A stretch of 64,000 nt of DNA from Rhodanobacter sp. FW104-R8. Its GTDB lineage: Bacteria; Pseudomonadota; Gammaproteobacteria; Xanthomonadales; Rhodanobacteraceae. The stretch lies in the NCBI RefSeq assembly GCF_001617365.1, contig NZ_LVJR01000027.1:62001-126000 (forward strand), given 5' to 3'. The notes under the pieces are model-generated. The model made no database searches. It saw only the letters and a list, made by a program, of their open reading frames with translations, and had not been told where the DNA came from. Each line of letters begins with the position of its first letter. Position 1 is the stretch's first letter. Positions 1 to 9,163 of the stretch are shown piece after piece. Position numbers and translations under genes: made by a program.

Positions 1-264
1 ACCGTGGAGCCGCCGGCGCCCCCTGCAAGCAGCCAGCCCACGGATCACCAAGAAACCCAGGCCGGCCCGGCCAAGCCGGTGGCCGATACGCCGGAAAACC
101 GCGGCAAGCTGTGCGCGTCGCTGAAAACCAACCTCGCCGCGCTGCAGGGCGGTGGACCCGTGGTGATGCAGCAGGACGGCAAATCCGTGGCCCTGGACGC
201 CGACCAGCGCAAGCAGCAGACCGCCTCGACCCAGGCGCAGTACGACCAGTACTGCAGGAACTGA
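1..264 (+). CDS. DUF4124-type protein, C-terminal part
   Basis: The frame is open from the first base of the window, so the start lies upstream and about 87 C-terminal residues are visible. The segment is Pro/Ala-rich and then has an [14 protein letters not shown] helix and a final QYDQYCRN, with a lone Cys near each end. This matches the tail of small secreted DUF4124 proteins (an N-terminal YxWxD domain then a coiled segment) common beside proS in xanthomonads, but the diagnostic N-terminal domain is outside the window. It stops 112 bases before proS on the same strand. No function is known. Confidence that it is coding is good; family assignment is moderate. Confidence 0.6.
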   Translation, partial: TVEPPAPPASSQPTDHQETQAGPAKPVADTPENRGKLCASLKTNLAALQGGGPVVMQQDGKSVALDADQRKQQTASTQAQYDQYCRN

Positions 265-376
265 TCGCGCATGCCCCGCACCATGGCGCCGGCGGCAGCC
301 GGCCACTGCCGGCGATGTCCGTCCGGCGACGGCGGGCCGCTACAATAAGCGTCTTCATCACGCCGGAACCGCTCGC

Positions 377-2074
377 ATGCGCCTCAGCCAATTCCACCTG
401 GCCACCGTCAAGGAAGTCCCCGCCGACGCCGAAATCGCCAGCCACCGGCTGATGCTGCGTGCCGGCATGATCCGCAAGCTCGCCTCCGGCCTGTACACCT
501 GGAGCCCGCTGGGCCTGCGCGTGCTGCGCAAGGTGGAAAACATTGTGCGCGAGGAAATGGACCGCGCCGGCGCGATCGAAATGCTGATGCCTTCGGTGCA
601 GCCGAAGGAATTGTGGGAAGAAACCGGTCGCTGGGAAAAATTCGGTGGCCAATTGCTGAAAATCAAGGACCGCAAGGGCCAGGAATTCTGCTATGGCCCG
701 ACCCACGAGGAAGTGGTTACCGACTTTGCCCGCAACGAGCTGAAAAGCTACAAGCAGCTGCCGGTCAACTTCTACCAGATCCAGACCAAGTTCCGCGACG
801 AGATTCGCCCGCGTTTCGGTGTGATGCGCGCGCGCGAATTCCTGATGAAGGATGCGTATTCATTCCACCTGAGCCAGGATTCGCTGGCCGAAACCTACGC
901 GGCGATGTACCAGGCTTATGTGCGCATTTTCACCCGCCTGGGATTGACCTTCCGCGCGGTGCAGGCCGACACCGGCGCGATCGGCGGCAATGCCAGCCAC
1001 GAATTCCAGGTGCTGGCCGATTCCGGCGAGGACGCCATCGCGTTTTCCGACGGCTCCGACTACGCCGCGAATCTCGAAAAGGCCGAGGCGCTGGCGCCGG
1101 CCACGGAACGCCCCGCTCCGGCCGCCGCCCTGCAGCGGGTCGACACGCCCACCCAGAAGACCATCGGCGACATCGCCGGCTTCCTCAAGGTCAGCCCGCG
1201 GCAATGCGTGAAGACCCTGCTGGTGCGCGGCCGCGACGGCCTGGTGGCGCTGTGCCTGCGCGGCGACCACGAGGTCAACGAGGTGAAAGCCGGCAAGCTG
1301 GCCGAACTGCCGGGCGAGTCGGTGCTAGCCAGCGAGGAGGAGATCCTCGCCGCCACCGGCACCCGCCCCGGCTTCATCGGCCCGGTCGGCCTGTCGGCGT
1401 CGATCCCGGTGATCGTCGACCGCGACGCCGCCGCGCTCGCCGACTTCGTCTGCGGCGGCAATGCCGACCGCACGCACTGCACCGGCGCCAACTGGGAACG
1501 CGATGCCCGCATCACCCGCGTCGCCGACCTGCGCAACGTGGTCGAGGGCGACCTCTCGCCCGACGGCAAGGGCACGCTGCATATCGCCCGCGGCATCGAG
1601 GTCGGCCACGTGTTCCAGCTGGGCACCAAGTACGCCGAGGCGCTAGGCGCCACCGTGGTGGACGAAACCGGCACGCCGCAGGTGATGACCATGGGCTGCT
1701 ACGGCATCGGCGTCAGCCGCATCGTCGCCGCCGCGATCGAGCAGCGCCACGACGAGGCCGGCATCCTCTGGCCGGAAGCGATGGCGCCCTGGCGCGTAGC
1801 GGTCTGCGTGATCAACCCGAAGAATTCGCCCGCCGTCGGCGCGGCCGGCGAAGCGCTCTACCAGGCGCTGCTCCAGCGCGGCGTCGAGGCCGTGCTGGAC
1901 GACCGCGGCCTGCGCGCGGGCAGCATGTTCGCCGACATGGAACTGATCGGCATACCGCATCGCGTGGTGGTCAGCGAGCGCGGGCTGGCCGCCGGCACGC
2001 TGGAATATCGCGCCCGCGAGGAAAGCGAAAACCGACCGCTCAGCCAGGACGAGCTGTTCGCCCTGCTCGGCTGA
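377..2074 (+). CDS. proS: Prolyl-tRNA synthetase
   Basis: Class II aminoacyl-tRNA synthetase that activates proline and charges tRNA-Pro in the cytoplasm. At 565 residues it has the usual length of the bacterial type with an editing insertion. Motif 1 lies near residues 69-85 ([12 protein letters not shown]), motif 2 near 138 ([10 protein letters not shown]), the INS editing domain at about 225-410 removes Ala-tRNA-Pro, motif 3 is near 438 (GCYGIGVSR), and the rest is the anticodon-binding domain. The ATG start follows a GGAA stretch and fits the conserved [14 protein letters not shown]-terminus. An intrinsic terminator follows 24 bases after the stop, so it is probably transcribed alone or with the gene upstream. 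Confidence 0.97.
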   Translation: MRLSQFHLATVKEVPADAEIASHRLMLRAGMIRKLASGLYTWSPLGLRVLRKVENIVREEMDRAGAIEMLMPSVQPKELWEETGRWEKFGGQLLKIKDRKGQEFCYGPTHEEVVTDFARNELKSYKQLPVNFYQIQTKFRDEIRPRFGVMRAREFLMKDAYSFHLSQDSLAETYAAMYQAYVRIFTRLGLTFRAVQADTGAIGGNASHEFQVLADSGEDAIAFSDGSDYAANLEKAEALAPATERPAPAAALQRVDTPTQKTIGDIAGFLKVSPRQCVKTLLVRGRDGLVALCLRGDHEVNEVKAGKLAELPGESVLASEEEILAATGTRPGFIGPVGLSASIPVIVDRDAAALADFVCGGNADRTHCTGANWERDARITRVADLRNVVEGDLSPDGKGTLHIARGIEVGHVFQLGTKYAEALGATVVDETGTPQVMTMGCYGIGVSRIVAAAIEQRHDEAGILWPEAMAPWRVAVCVINPKNSPAVGAAGEALYQALLQRGVEAVLDDRGLRAGSMFADMELIGIPHRVVVSERGLAAGTLEYRAREESENRPLSQDELFALLG

Positions 2075-2097
2075 ACCGGCGCCACGGGCGATTAACG

Positions 2098-2126
2098 AAA
2101 ACGGCCGCCCAGTGCGGCCGTTTTCA
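2098..2126 (+). terminator. Intrinsic terminator after proS
   Basis: An 11-bp perfect stem (AAAACGGCCGC with GCGGCCGTTTT) around a 5-base loop ends in a T run. It lies just after the proS stop codon. Confidence 0.85.
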
Positions 2127-2192
2127 TATTCGGCACGGCGTGGCCCGCCGCCGACCGATTCAAAAGCCCGTCACATTATTAATCACCCTTAA

Positions 2193-2210
2193 TGTGAAAC
2201 GTATTTCACA
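2193..2210. promoter_or_regulatory. Perfect inverted repeat upstream of the H-NS gene
   Basis: TGTGAAA-CGTA-TTTCACA is a perfect 7-4-7 palindrome in an unusually AT-rich stretch about 130 bases before the H-NS start. It looks like a Crp/Clp-type site, but the TGTGA and TCACA halves are 8 rather than 6 bases apart, so a different dimeric regulator is possible. The regulator is not known. Confidence 0.45.
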
Positions 2211-2272
2211 CGGTGCGTTCCGCTTTACAAATATTCTGCAAATCAGCGAGAATCGCCGGCACTGCAAGTTTT

Positions 2273-2300
2273 TTGCTCGTCCGGCACCGGCCTGCATAAT
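2273..2300 (+). promoter_or_regulatory. Candidate sigma-70 promoter of the H-NS gene
   Basis: TTGCTC (-35-like) and CATAAT preceded by TG (extended -10) are separated by 16 bases. The predicted start is about 30 bases before the ATG. The surrounding 170 bases are much more AT-rich than the rest of the window, which also suits self-binding by H-NS. Confidence 0.4.
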
Positions 2301-2338
2301 GGCCGCATTTAATTGCCGATACTTACCCGGAGTCCATC

Positions 2339-2662
2339 ATGGCCGTCGATATCAAGAACCTCAATCACAACCAGCTCAACGAGCTCATCAGCAAGGCCCA
2401 GATCCGCCAGAATGAATTGCGCAAGGAAAAAGTCGCCAAGCTGCGCGAGAAAGTGCACGCCCTGATCAAGGCCGAGGGTTATGCCTTCGAGGATATCTTC
2501 GGCAGCGCGCGCGCCAAGGCCAAGCGCAGCACCGGGACGGTCGCGCCGAAGTACCGCAATCCGGCCAATCCCGCGCAGACCTGGTCCGGCCGCGGCAAGC
2601 GTCCGCACTGGTTCAATGACGCGCTGAAGGCCGGCAAGAAGGAAAAGGACCTGGCGGTCTGA
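2339..2662 (+). CDS. H-NS family nucleoid-associated protein
   Basis: A 107-residue DNA-binding protein that oligomerises and silences AT-rich genes. Residues 8-45 form a charged coiled-coil with many Lys/Arg/Glu, followed by a linker with basic SARAKAKRS. The C-terminal DNA-binding signature is at 81-92, TWSGRGKRPHWF, close to the TWTGRGRxPxW motif of H-NS. The start has a GGAG ribosome site six bases upstream. It resembles the short xrv-type H-NS proteins of xanthomonads more than enteric H-NS, and I infer the same global role. The gene stands alone between terminators with an AT-rich promoter region of its own. Confidence 0.9.
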   Translation: MAVDIKNLNHNQLNELISKAQIRQNELRKEKVAKLREKVHALIKAEGYAFEDIFGSARAKAKRSTGTVAPKYRNPANPAQTWSGRGKRPHWFNDALKAGKKEKDLAV

Positions 2663-2688
2663 TCGTCGCCTTTTCCGCTGATTCAATG

Positions 2689-2716
2689 AAAACGCCGGCC
2701 TCGTGCCGGCGTTTTT
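2689..2716 (+). terminator. Intrinsic terminator after the H-NS gene
   Basis: The 11-bp stem AAAACGCCGGC / GCCGGCGTTTT with a 5-base loop ends in six T. The reverse strand also ends in a short T run, so it may serve the convergent exporter gene as well. The 148 bases between it and that gene hold only a partial GCAGGGGAGGGG repeat fragment near 2776-2790. Confidence 0.85.
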
Positions 2717-2864
2717 TGTTGGTTACAAGGCAACGCCGCATTCGCCAGAGCGGGCGGGCACGATTCCTTCCGCTGCCTTGCAGGGGAGGGGCAACCGTGC
2801 CGAGCCGGCTCGTCGTCTCGATGGACAAGGCGACAGGAAGAATATGTCTCCGGCTGCTTTTGCT

Positions 2865-4145
2865 TTACAGGGAGCGGCGCGGCGAAACCAGCAGATCGCC
2901 GAACATCAGCCCCGCCACCAGCGACACCAGCAGGGTGATCAGCAGCAGGCCGGTGTCCATGCTCAGCGTGGTATCCCGTTCGAGCAGGAACGACACGCTG
3001 CGGAAGCCGACACTGCCCGGCACCAGCAGCAGGATGCCCGGTTCGCGGACCACCGCGCCCGGCCGGTGCACGAAGCGCGCGAAGACATTCGCCAGCGCGG
3101 CCAGCAGCAGCCCGCCGAGGAAGACGCCCACCGGCGCGGCGGGCAGCGAGCCGGCGATCGCACCGCCCCAGCGCGTGGCGAGGTAGCCCACCGCCACCGC
3201 CACGATCACCACCGGCCAGTCGCGGCGGGCCGCACGGAACAGGATCGCGAACGCGATCGCGGCGACCAGCAGGGCCGGGTAGTCGGTCCAGGCGGGCAAC
3301 GCCGGCAGCGCGAAGTCGCGTGCGGTGATGCCCACCGCCGCGCACAGCTGGGTCGCGGCAATCGTGCCGAAGGTGAGCTTGAGCAGGGTCGACATCGCGC
3401 CGGCCATGCGAGCCATGCCGGACACCAGGTGCTGGCTGGAAATCTCGCGCACCGCGGTGGTCAGCGACATGCCCGGCACCAGGATGATCAGGCTGGCCAG
3501 CACTACCGACCTGATCGCCAGCGGCACCACGAACGCGCTCACCATGATCGCCACCGTGGTGGCCACCAGCGCGCTGATCGCGTCGCTGGCCGCGGCCAGC
3601 TGCGGCCGGCTGGCCGCCAGTAGGGTGATGCCGCCGATGATCATGCCGATCACGCCGGCGACCAGCAGGTCCACCCAGGAGCTGTGCAGGAACAAGGCCG
3701 CGATGCTGGCCGCGGACAGGCCGTAGCTGGCGATCGCGCCGATCTTCTCGCGCCGCGTGTCGGGCCGGCCCAGTTCGCGCAGAAGGTGGAAACCCTCGCG
3801 CAGGCCCAGTTCGCCGGCGATCGTGCGGTCGGCGATGTCGTCGGCCTGGCACAGCCGCTCCAGGTTCACCTCGCCCGGCGCCAGCCGCATCACCTGGGTG
3901 GTCTGCGCCACGCCCTCCTCGCCCTGGGCCAGGTCGGCGAAGGAGATGATGATCGCGGTAGGGCTGGACCACACGTCGGCGGACAGCCCCAGCCGCTGCG
4001 CCACGCCGGCGATCGCCATCTCCAGGCGCGGCGCGGAGGTGCCGTACTGGTGCAGCCTTCGCGCCAGTTCCAGCACGAAGGCGATGCGCGTGGTCAGCGC
4101 CGTGGTGGCGAACTGCTGCCGGCCGATGGCGTCGCCGGCGCTCAT
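2865..4145 (-). CDS. Threonine/serine exporter, ThrE family
   Basis: An inner-membrane protein of 426 residues with the two-part ThrE layout: an N-terminal soluble ThrE domain (about 15-130, LELARRLHQYGTSAPRLE and SSPTAIIISF), then about ten membrane segments covering the two ThrE transmembrane repeats. The family exports threonine and serine using the proton gradient in Corynebacterium; the substrate here is inferred. The ATG was chosen because it overlaps the nfeD stop as ATGA, a sign of translational coupling. An upstream in-frame extension exists but reads through nfeD and looks non-coding. Last gene of the minus-strand qmcA-nfeD group. Confidence 0.85.
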   Translation of the reverse strand: MSAGDAIGRQQFATTALTTRIAFVLELARRLHQYGTSAPRLEMAIAGVAQRLGLSADVWSSPTAIIISFADLAQGEEGVAQTTQVMRLAPGEVNLERLCQADDIADRTIAGELGLREGFHLLRELGRPDTRREKIGAIASYGLSAASIAALFLHSSWVDLLVAGVIGMIIGGITLLAASRPQLAAASDAISALVATTVAIMVSAFVVPLAIRSVVLASLIILVPGMSLTTAVREISSQHLVSGMARMAGAMSTLLKLTFGTIAATQLCAAVGITARDFALPALPAWTDYPALLVAAIAFAILFRAARRDWPVVIVAVAVGYLATRWGGAIAGSLPAAPVGVFLGGLLLAALANVFARFVHRPGAVVREPGILLLVPGSVGFRSVSFLLERDTTLSMDTGLLLITLLVSLVAGLMFGDLLVSPRRSL

Positions 4146-4591
4146 GCCGCGGCGCGCACCTGCAGCGTGGTGCCAGCGACGGCGACCACCTCCACCGTGG
4201 CGCCCCGCGGCAGGTCCGGCCCGCTGACCAGCCATTGGCCATCACCCACGCGGGCCTTGCCGCGGCCGTTGACGATCGGCTCGACCAGCTCGTAGCGCTG
4301 CCCGATCATCTGCTCGGCGCGCCGGTTCAGGCGCTCGTCGCCGGACGCGCGCCGCTCCAGCCGTGGCCGCAGCCAGCGCGCGTAACCCACGCAGGAAGCG
4401 AACGCGAGCAGGCCGAACAACAGCGCCTGCGCCAGCACGCCCAGCGCGGGATCGACCCACAGCACCACGCCCATCGCGGCGGCCGCCAGGCCGATCCACA
4501 GCAGGAAATAGCCGGGCAGCAGCAACTCCCCGGCGATCAGCAGCAAGGCCAGGATCCACCACAGGTAATGCATTGCAATCGACTCGAACAT
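4142..4591 (-). CDS. NfeD-family membrane protein
   Basis: A short-form NfeD protein of 149 residues. It has two to three membrane helices in the first 75 residues (LWWILALLLIAGELLLPGYF and GVLAQALLFGLLAFASCVGY) and a C-terminal OB-fold of the NfeD type (about 95-147, GRGKARVGDGQWLVSG). NfeD proteins pair with SPFH/stomatin proteins such as QmcA, and the matching gene lies just upstream on the same strand, separated only by a DUF559 gene in a repeat element. Its exact function is unsettled; roles in membrane microdomains and quality control are proposed for the family. The stop overlaps the start of the downstream exporter gene. Confidence 0.85.
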   Translation of the reverse strand: MFESIAMHYLWWILALLLIAGELLLPGYFLLWIGLAAAAMGVVLWVDPALGVLAQALLFGLLAFASCVGYARWLRPRLERRASGDERLNRRAEQMIGQRYELVEPIVNGRGKARVGDGQWLVSGPDLPRGATVEVVAVAGTTLQVRAAA

Positions 4592-4632
4592 GACGGATTT
4601 CCGTGAAAGATGACGACAGGCAGGCGGACGAC

Positions 4633-4673
4633 TCCCCTCTCCGATTCATGGGAGAGGGGCTGGGGGAGAGGGC
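4633..4673. repeat. Palindromic repeat, downstream arm of the DUF559 element
   Basis: A hairpin CCCCTCTCC...GGGAGAGGGG followed by CTGGGGGAGAGGG. The inverted counterpart lies near 5042-5081. The last residues and stop codon of the DUF559 gene are encoded inside this arm. Confidence 0.7.
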
Positions 4674-5002
4674 GCTTCGACGATCAGACGAATCTGCTCC
4701 AGCACACTCTCCGTGCGATTCAATACATCGTGGTTCCAGAAACGCAGCACGAGCAGTCCTTGCGCTGCCAGCCACTGATCACGTTGGCGATCATAGGCGA
4801 CTTGCTCGCAATGTTGGCCGCCATCGACTTGGACGACCAAGTGCCGTTCAACGCAAATGAAATCGACGATGTACGGCCCCATGGGTTTCTGCCGTTTGAA
4901 TTTCAGGCCCAGGAAGCGATGGGCACGCAGGTGGTACCACGGGCGCTGCTCCGCGGGTGTCTGGCCACTGCGCATGGCCTTGGCGTTTGCGAGGTTGTCC
5001 AT
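4646..5002 (-). CDS. DUF559 endonuclease-like protein (Vsr/PD-(D/E)XK fold)
   Basis: A 118-residue single-domain protein. It shows the DUF559 pattern: LRAHRFLGLKFKRQKPMGPYIVDFICVE is split as GLKFKRQKPMGPYIVDF (first acidic strand), then LVVQVDGGQH, then LRFWNHDVL near the C-terminus, with a helix after it. DUF559 is related to Vsr mismatch nucleases, so a DNA endonuclease is the likely ancestry. The usual Glu before the VDG motif is Gln here (VVQVDG), so activity may be lost or altered. The protein ends in EAPSPPAPLP, encoded by the palindromic repeat. The gene splits the normally adjacent qmcA-nfeD pair, which suggests insertion. Fold assignment is firm; function is not. Confidence 0.8.
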   Translation of the reverse strand: MDNLANAKAMRSGQTPAEQRPWYHLRAHRFLGLKFKRQKPMGPYIVDFICVERHLVVQVDGGQHCEQVAYDRQRDQWLAAQGLLVLRFWNHDVLNRTESVLEQIRLIVEAPSPPAPLP

Positions 5003-5041
5003 GCCCTCTCTCCCACCGATGCCCTCTCCGTCGACATCGTA

Positions 5042-5081
5042 CCCTCTCCCCCGCCCCTCTCCCGCAAGCGGGAGAAGGGCG
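5042..5081. repeat. Palindromic repeat, upstream arm of the DUF559 element
   Basis: CCCTCTCCCCCGCCCCTCTC followed by CCGCAAGCGGGAGAAGGG, the inverted counterpart of the arm near 4633. Together they bracket the DUF559 gene, as the two palindromes of the shorter repeat elements in this window bracket a 40-base spacer. Confidence 0.7.
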
Positions 5082-5088
5082 CACGACA

Positions 5089-6030
5089 TCAGCGCGGCGA
5101 TGGCATCTTGATGGCGGCTTGCTGCTGGCCGAGCGATTCCTTCGCCAGCTCGCCGATGCCGGCCAGTGCGCCGATCACGCCGGTGGCCTCGATCGGCAGC
5201 AGCAGCATCTTCTGGTTCGGCGAGGCGGCCATCGCCTTCAGCGCCTCGACGTAGTTGTTGGCGACGAAGTAGTTCAGCGCGTTGACGTTGCCGTTGGCGA
5301 TCGACTCGGACACCATCGTGGTCGCCTTCGCCTCGGCCTCGGCCGAACGTTCGCGGGCTTCGGCGGCGCGGAACGCGGCTTCCTTCTCGCCTTCGGCGGC
5401 GAGGATCACCGACTGCTTCTCGCCCTCGGCCTTGAGGATCGCCGCCTGGCGGAAGCCCTCGGCGTCGAGGATGTTGGCGCGCTTCTCGCGCTCGGCCTTC
5501 ATCTGCCGCGCCATCGCATCGACCAGGTCGCGCGGCGGCGAGATGTCCTTGATCTCGATGCGGTTGACCTTGACGCCCCACGGATGCGTGGCCTCGTCCA
5601 CCACTCGCAGCAGCTTGGCGTTGATCGCGTCGCGCTGGCTCAGGCTCTCGTCCAGGTCCAGCGAGCCGAGCACGGTACGGATGTTGGTCATGATCAGCGC
5701 CAGCGTGGCCTGCTCGAGCTGGGCCACCTCATAGGCCGCCTTGGCCGCGTCCAGCACCTGGTAGAACACCACGCCGTCCACGCGCACCACCGCATTGTCC
5801 TTGGTGATGACGTCCTGCGAGGGCACGTCCAGCACCTGCTCCATCATGTTCATCTTGCGTCCGACCGCCTGGTAGATCGGGACCAGGAAATGCAGGCCCG
5901 GGGTAAGCGTGCGGGTGTACTTGCCGAACGTCTCCACCGTCCACTCGAAGCCCTGCGGCACGATGCGCACCAGCTTGACCACGCCGATGACCACGACGGC
6001 CACGACGACCAACGCAAGCAGCTGTCCCAT
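5089..6030 (-). CDS. qmcA: SPFH/Band 7 (stomatin-like) protein, QmcA family
   Basis: A membrane-anchored 313-residue scaffold protein. One N-terminal helix (about 3-22) is followed by an SPFH/PHB domain to about residue 180 (IVPQGFEWTVETFGKY, DISPPRDLVDAM). A long Ala/Glu coiled-coil comes next (about 183-240, repeats of AEGEKQ and AEGEKEAA), then a hydrophobic tail. This is the paraslipin/QmcA layout; such proteins form large rings in the inner membrane with NfeD partners. The start four codons downstream of the first ATG was chosen because GAGG lies six bases before it. It is the first gene of the minus-strand group with nfeD and the exporter gene. Confidence 0.85.
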   Translation of the reverse strand: MGQLLALVVVAVVVIGVVKLVRIVPQGFEWTVETFGKYTRTLTPGLHFLVPIYQAVGRKMNMMEQVLDVPSQDVITKDNAVVRVDGVVFYQVLDAAKAAYEVAQLEQATLALIMTNIRTVLGSLDLDESLSQRDAINAKLLRVVDEATHPWGVKVNRIEIKDISPPRDLVDAMARQMKAEREKRANILDAEGFRQAAILKAEGEKQSVILAAEGEKEAAFRAAEARERSAEAEAKATTMVSESIANGNVNALNYFVANNYVEALKAMAASPNQKMLLLPIEATGVIGALAGIGELAKESLGQQQAAIKMPSPR

Positions 6031-6091
6031 TGCCCACCTCATTCCATGTGAAGAAGGCTTGAGTATAGGCGAGGCCGCGCCGCTCCGGCCG

Positions 6092-7477
6092 TTATCGCGC
6101 CGCCGTTTGCGGCAGGCGCAGGCTCACCCGCAGGCCGCCGCCCTCGCGGTTGGCCAGCAGCACGCGGCCGCCGTGCGCCTCGGTGATCTCGCGCGCCAGC
6201 GCCAGGCCCAGGCCGGTACCGGAGCGCTTGGTCGAATAGAACGGCAGCAACGCCTGCGCCAGCACCGTCTCGCTCATGCCGGGGCCGCGATCGGCCACCT
6301 CGATGCGCAGCTCGTTGCCGACATCCTGGATCGACAGCGTGACCTCGTCGTCCGGGCCGCCCGATTCGTGCGCGTTCTTGATCAGGTTGATCAACACCTG
6401 CTCGATCTGCGCCGCGTCGAAATGTCCCGGCCGCTGCGGCGCCGGCGCCGCCAGGCGGTACCGGCAATGCAGCGCCAGCCCGTCGAGGAACGGTTTCCAC
6501 TCGATGTCCACCGGCTGCGGCGTGGGCAGCTTGGCGAAGCTGGCGTAGCCGGCGATGAAGCGGTGCAGGTGCAGCGCGCGCTCGCCGATGGTGGCGAACA
6601 CGCCGGGCAGCCGATCCACCTGCCCGCGGCGGGCCAGCTCGGCGCCGGAATGCGCCAGCGAGGTGATCGGCGCCAGCGAGTTGTTGAGCTCGTGGCTGAT
6701 CACCCGGATCACCCGCTTCCAGGTCGCCACCTCCTGCCGCGACAGCTCGCGCGTCATGCGCCGGAACAGGTGCAGCCGATGCGGCCGGCCCTGCAGGCGG
6801 AACGCGCGCTGCGACAGGTGGAAGGTTTCCTCGCTGCCGTCCATCTCCACGCTGAGCAGCGCATCCTCGCCGCTCTCCACCGCCTTGCGCAGCGCCTCGG
6901 GCGCTTCGGCCAGCAGCTCGGCAAAGTCCAGCCCGACCAGGCTGCGCCCTTCGTTGAACAAATGCCGCGAGGCGATGTTCGCGTAGGCCACCCGGCCGAT
7001 CGCGTCGGTCAGCACCAGCGCCACCGGGGTGTTCTGCACCACCGTGTCGAGCAGCAGCTCGCGCTGCACCAGGTGCTGGCGCTGCTCGCGCAAGGTCTGG
7101 CCCAGCGCGTTGTGCATGCGGATCAGCTCGCCCAGCTCGTCGCGCCGGTCGACCGCAATCGAGAAGCTGAAATCGCCATCGCGATAGCTGGCCACCGCGC
7201 CCTCCAGCGCGCGCAGCAGCCGGCTCACCGGCGCCATCACCCGTCCGGCCAGCCAGAACGCCAGCGGCAACAGCACGACCACGCTGGCCAGCAGGCCGCC
7301 GTAGATGCCCAGCTGCATCGGCGCGCGTATCGACAGCGCCAGGTCCTTGCGCAGCCACAGCAGCAACTGCGGCAGCGGCCACTGGGTGACGCCGGCATAG
7401 ACCAGCGCGCCGGCCACGCCGGCCACGGCCAGCAGGAGGGTCAGGCGCCCCTGCAGCGAATTCAGGCGACGCCACAT
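6092..7477 (-). CDS. NtrY-like sensor histidine kinase
   Basis: A 461-residue inner-membrane kinase. There are two membrane helices (about 12-32 and 58-78) around a short periplasmic loop, then HAMP (79-130), a PAS domain (140-235), and the kinase core. His262 lies in the H-box VISHELNNSLAP; N-box NLIKNAHES and G-boxes ADRGPGM and GTGLGLALA follow. HELNNSLAP and the layout are typical of NtrY-like kinases that pair with NtrC-family regulators, and the cognate regulator gene is immediately upstream. The small periplasmic loop suggests that it senses membrane state or a transporter rather than a bulky ligand. A GAGGAG site lies eight bases before the start. Confidence 0.92.
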   Translation of the reverse strand: MWRRLNSLQGRLTLLLAVAGVAGALVYAGVTQWPLPQLLLWLRKDLALSIRAPMQLGIYGGLLASVVVLLPLAFWLAGRVMAPVSRLLRALEGAVASYRDGDFSFSIAVDRRDELGELIRMHNALGQTLREQRQHLVQRELLLDTVVQNTPVALVLTDAIGRVAYANIASRHLFNEGRSLVGLDFAELLAEAPEALRKAVESGEDALLSVEMDGSEETFHLSQRAFRLQGRPHRLHLFRRMTRELSRQEVATWKRVIRVISHELNNSLAPITSLAHSGAELARRGQVDRLPGVFATIGERALHLHRFIAGYASFAKLPTPQPVDIEWKPFLDGLALHCRYRLAAPAPQRPGHFDAAQIEQVLINLIKNAHESGGPDDEVTLSIQDVGNELRIEVADRGPGMSETVLAQALLPFYSTKRSGTGLGLALAREITEAHGGRVLLANREGGGLRVSLRLPQTAAR

Positions 7478-7671
7478 CGGTCGTTCTCCTCGACGGGGGA
7501 GGGCCGGCTCAGCAACACCCGGCGCCGACCGGAGCCATCGCGCGGCCCGGCGGCGGGCCGCCCGGCCGGGCCGAAACAGGCATGATCCGGCGATAGCGCA
7601 CGATGCCTCTCCTGCTGGACGCGGGCAGCCATCTTTCTACGCCTTGCGGTCGGGGGCAAGCATCGCGGCCA

Positions 7672-9018
<1,347 letters not shown>

Positions 9019-9163
9019 CTTTCTTCTGCACATGCGGTCATGGATGCCGCTCTGACCTGAAAGGTTGCCATGACTTGCGGACTATTCAAACCCGGAAGCA
9101 CCGGCGCCTCGCATGATTGCCGATTTCCGTGGGAGCGGCTGACGATTCGACCAGCCTGACGAC

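Noticed and set aside
613-2415. A 600-codon open frame overlapping proS in another frame
   Set aside because: It crosses the proS terminator and enters the H-NS gene. proS in its own frame has all synthetase motifs.
4146-4235. N-terminal extension of the ThrE-type exporter
   Set aside because: It overlaps the NfeD gene and is Arg/Gly/His-rich; the ATGA overlap with nfeD gives a better start.
5003-5581. N-terminal extension of the DUF559 protein into the QmcA gene
   Set aside because: It would read in another frame of qmcA, and the resulting residues are Arg/Gly-rich without a domain.
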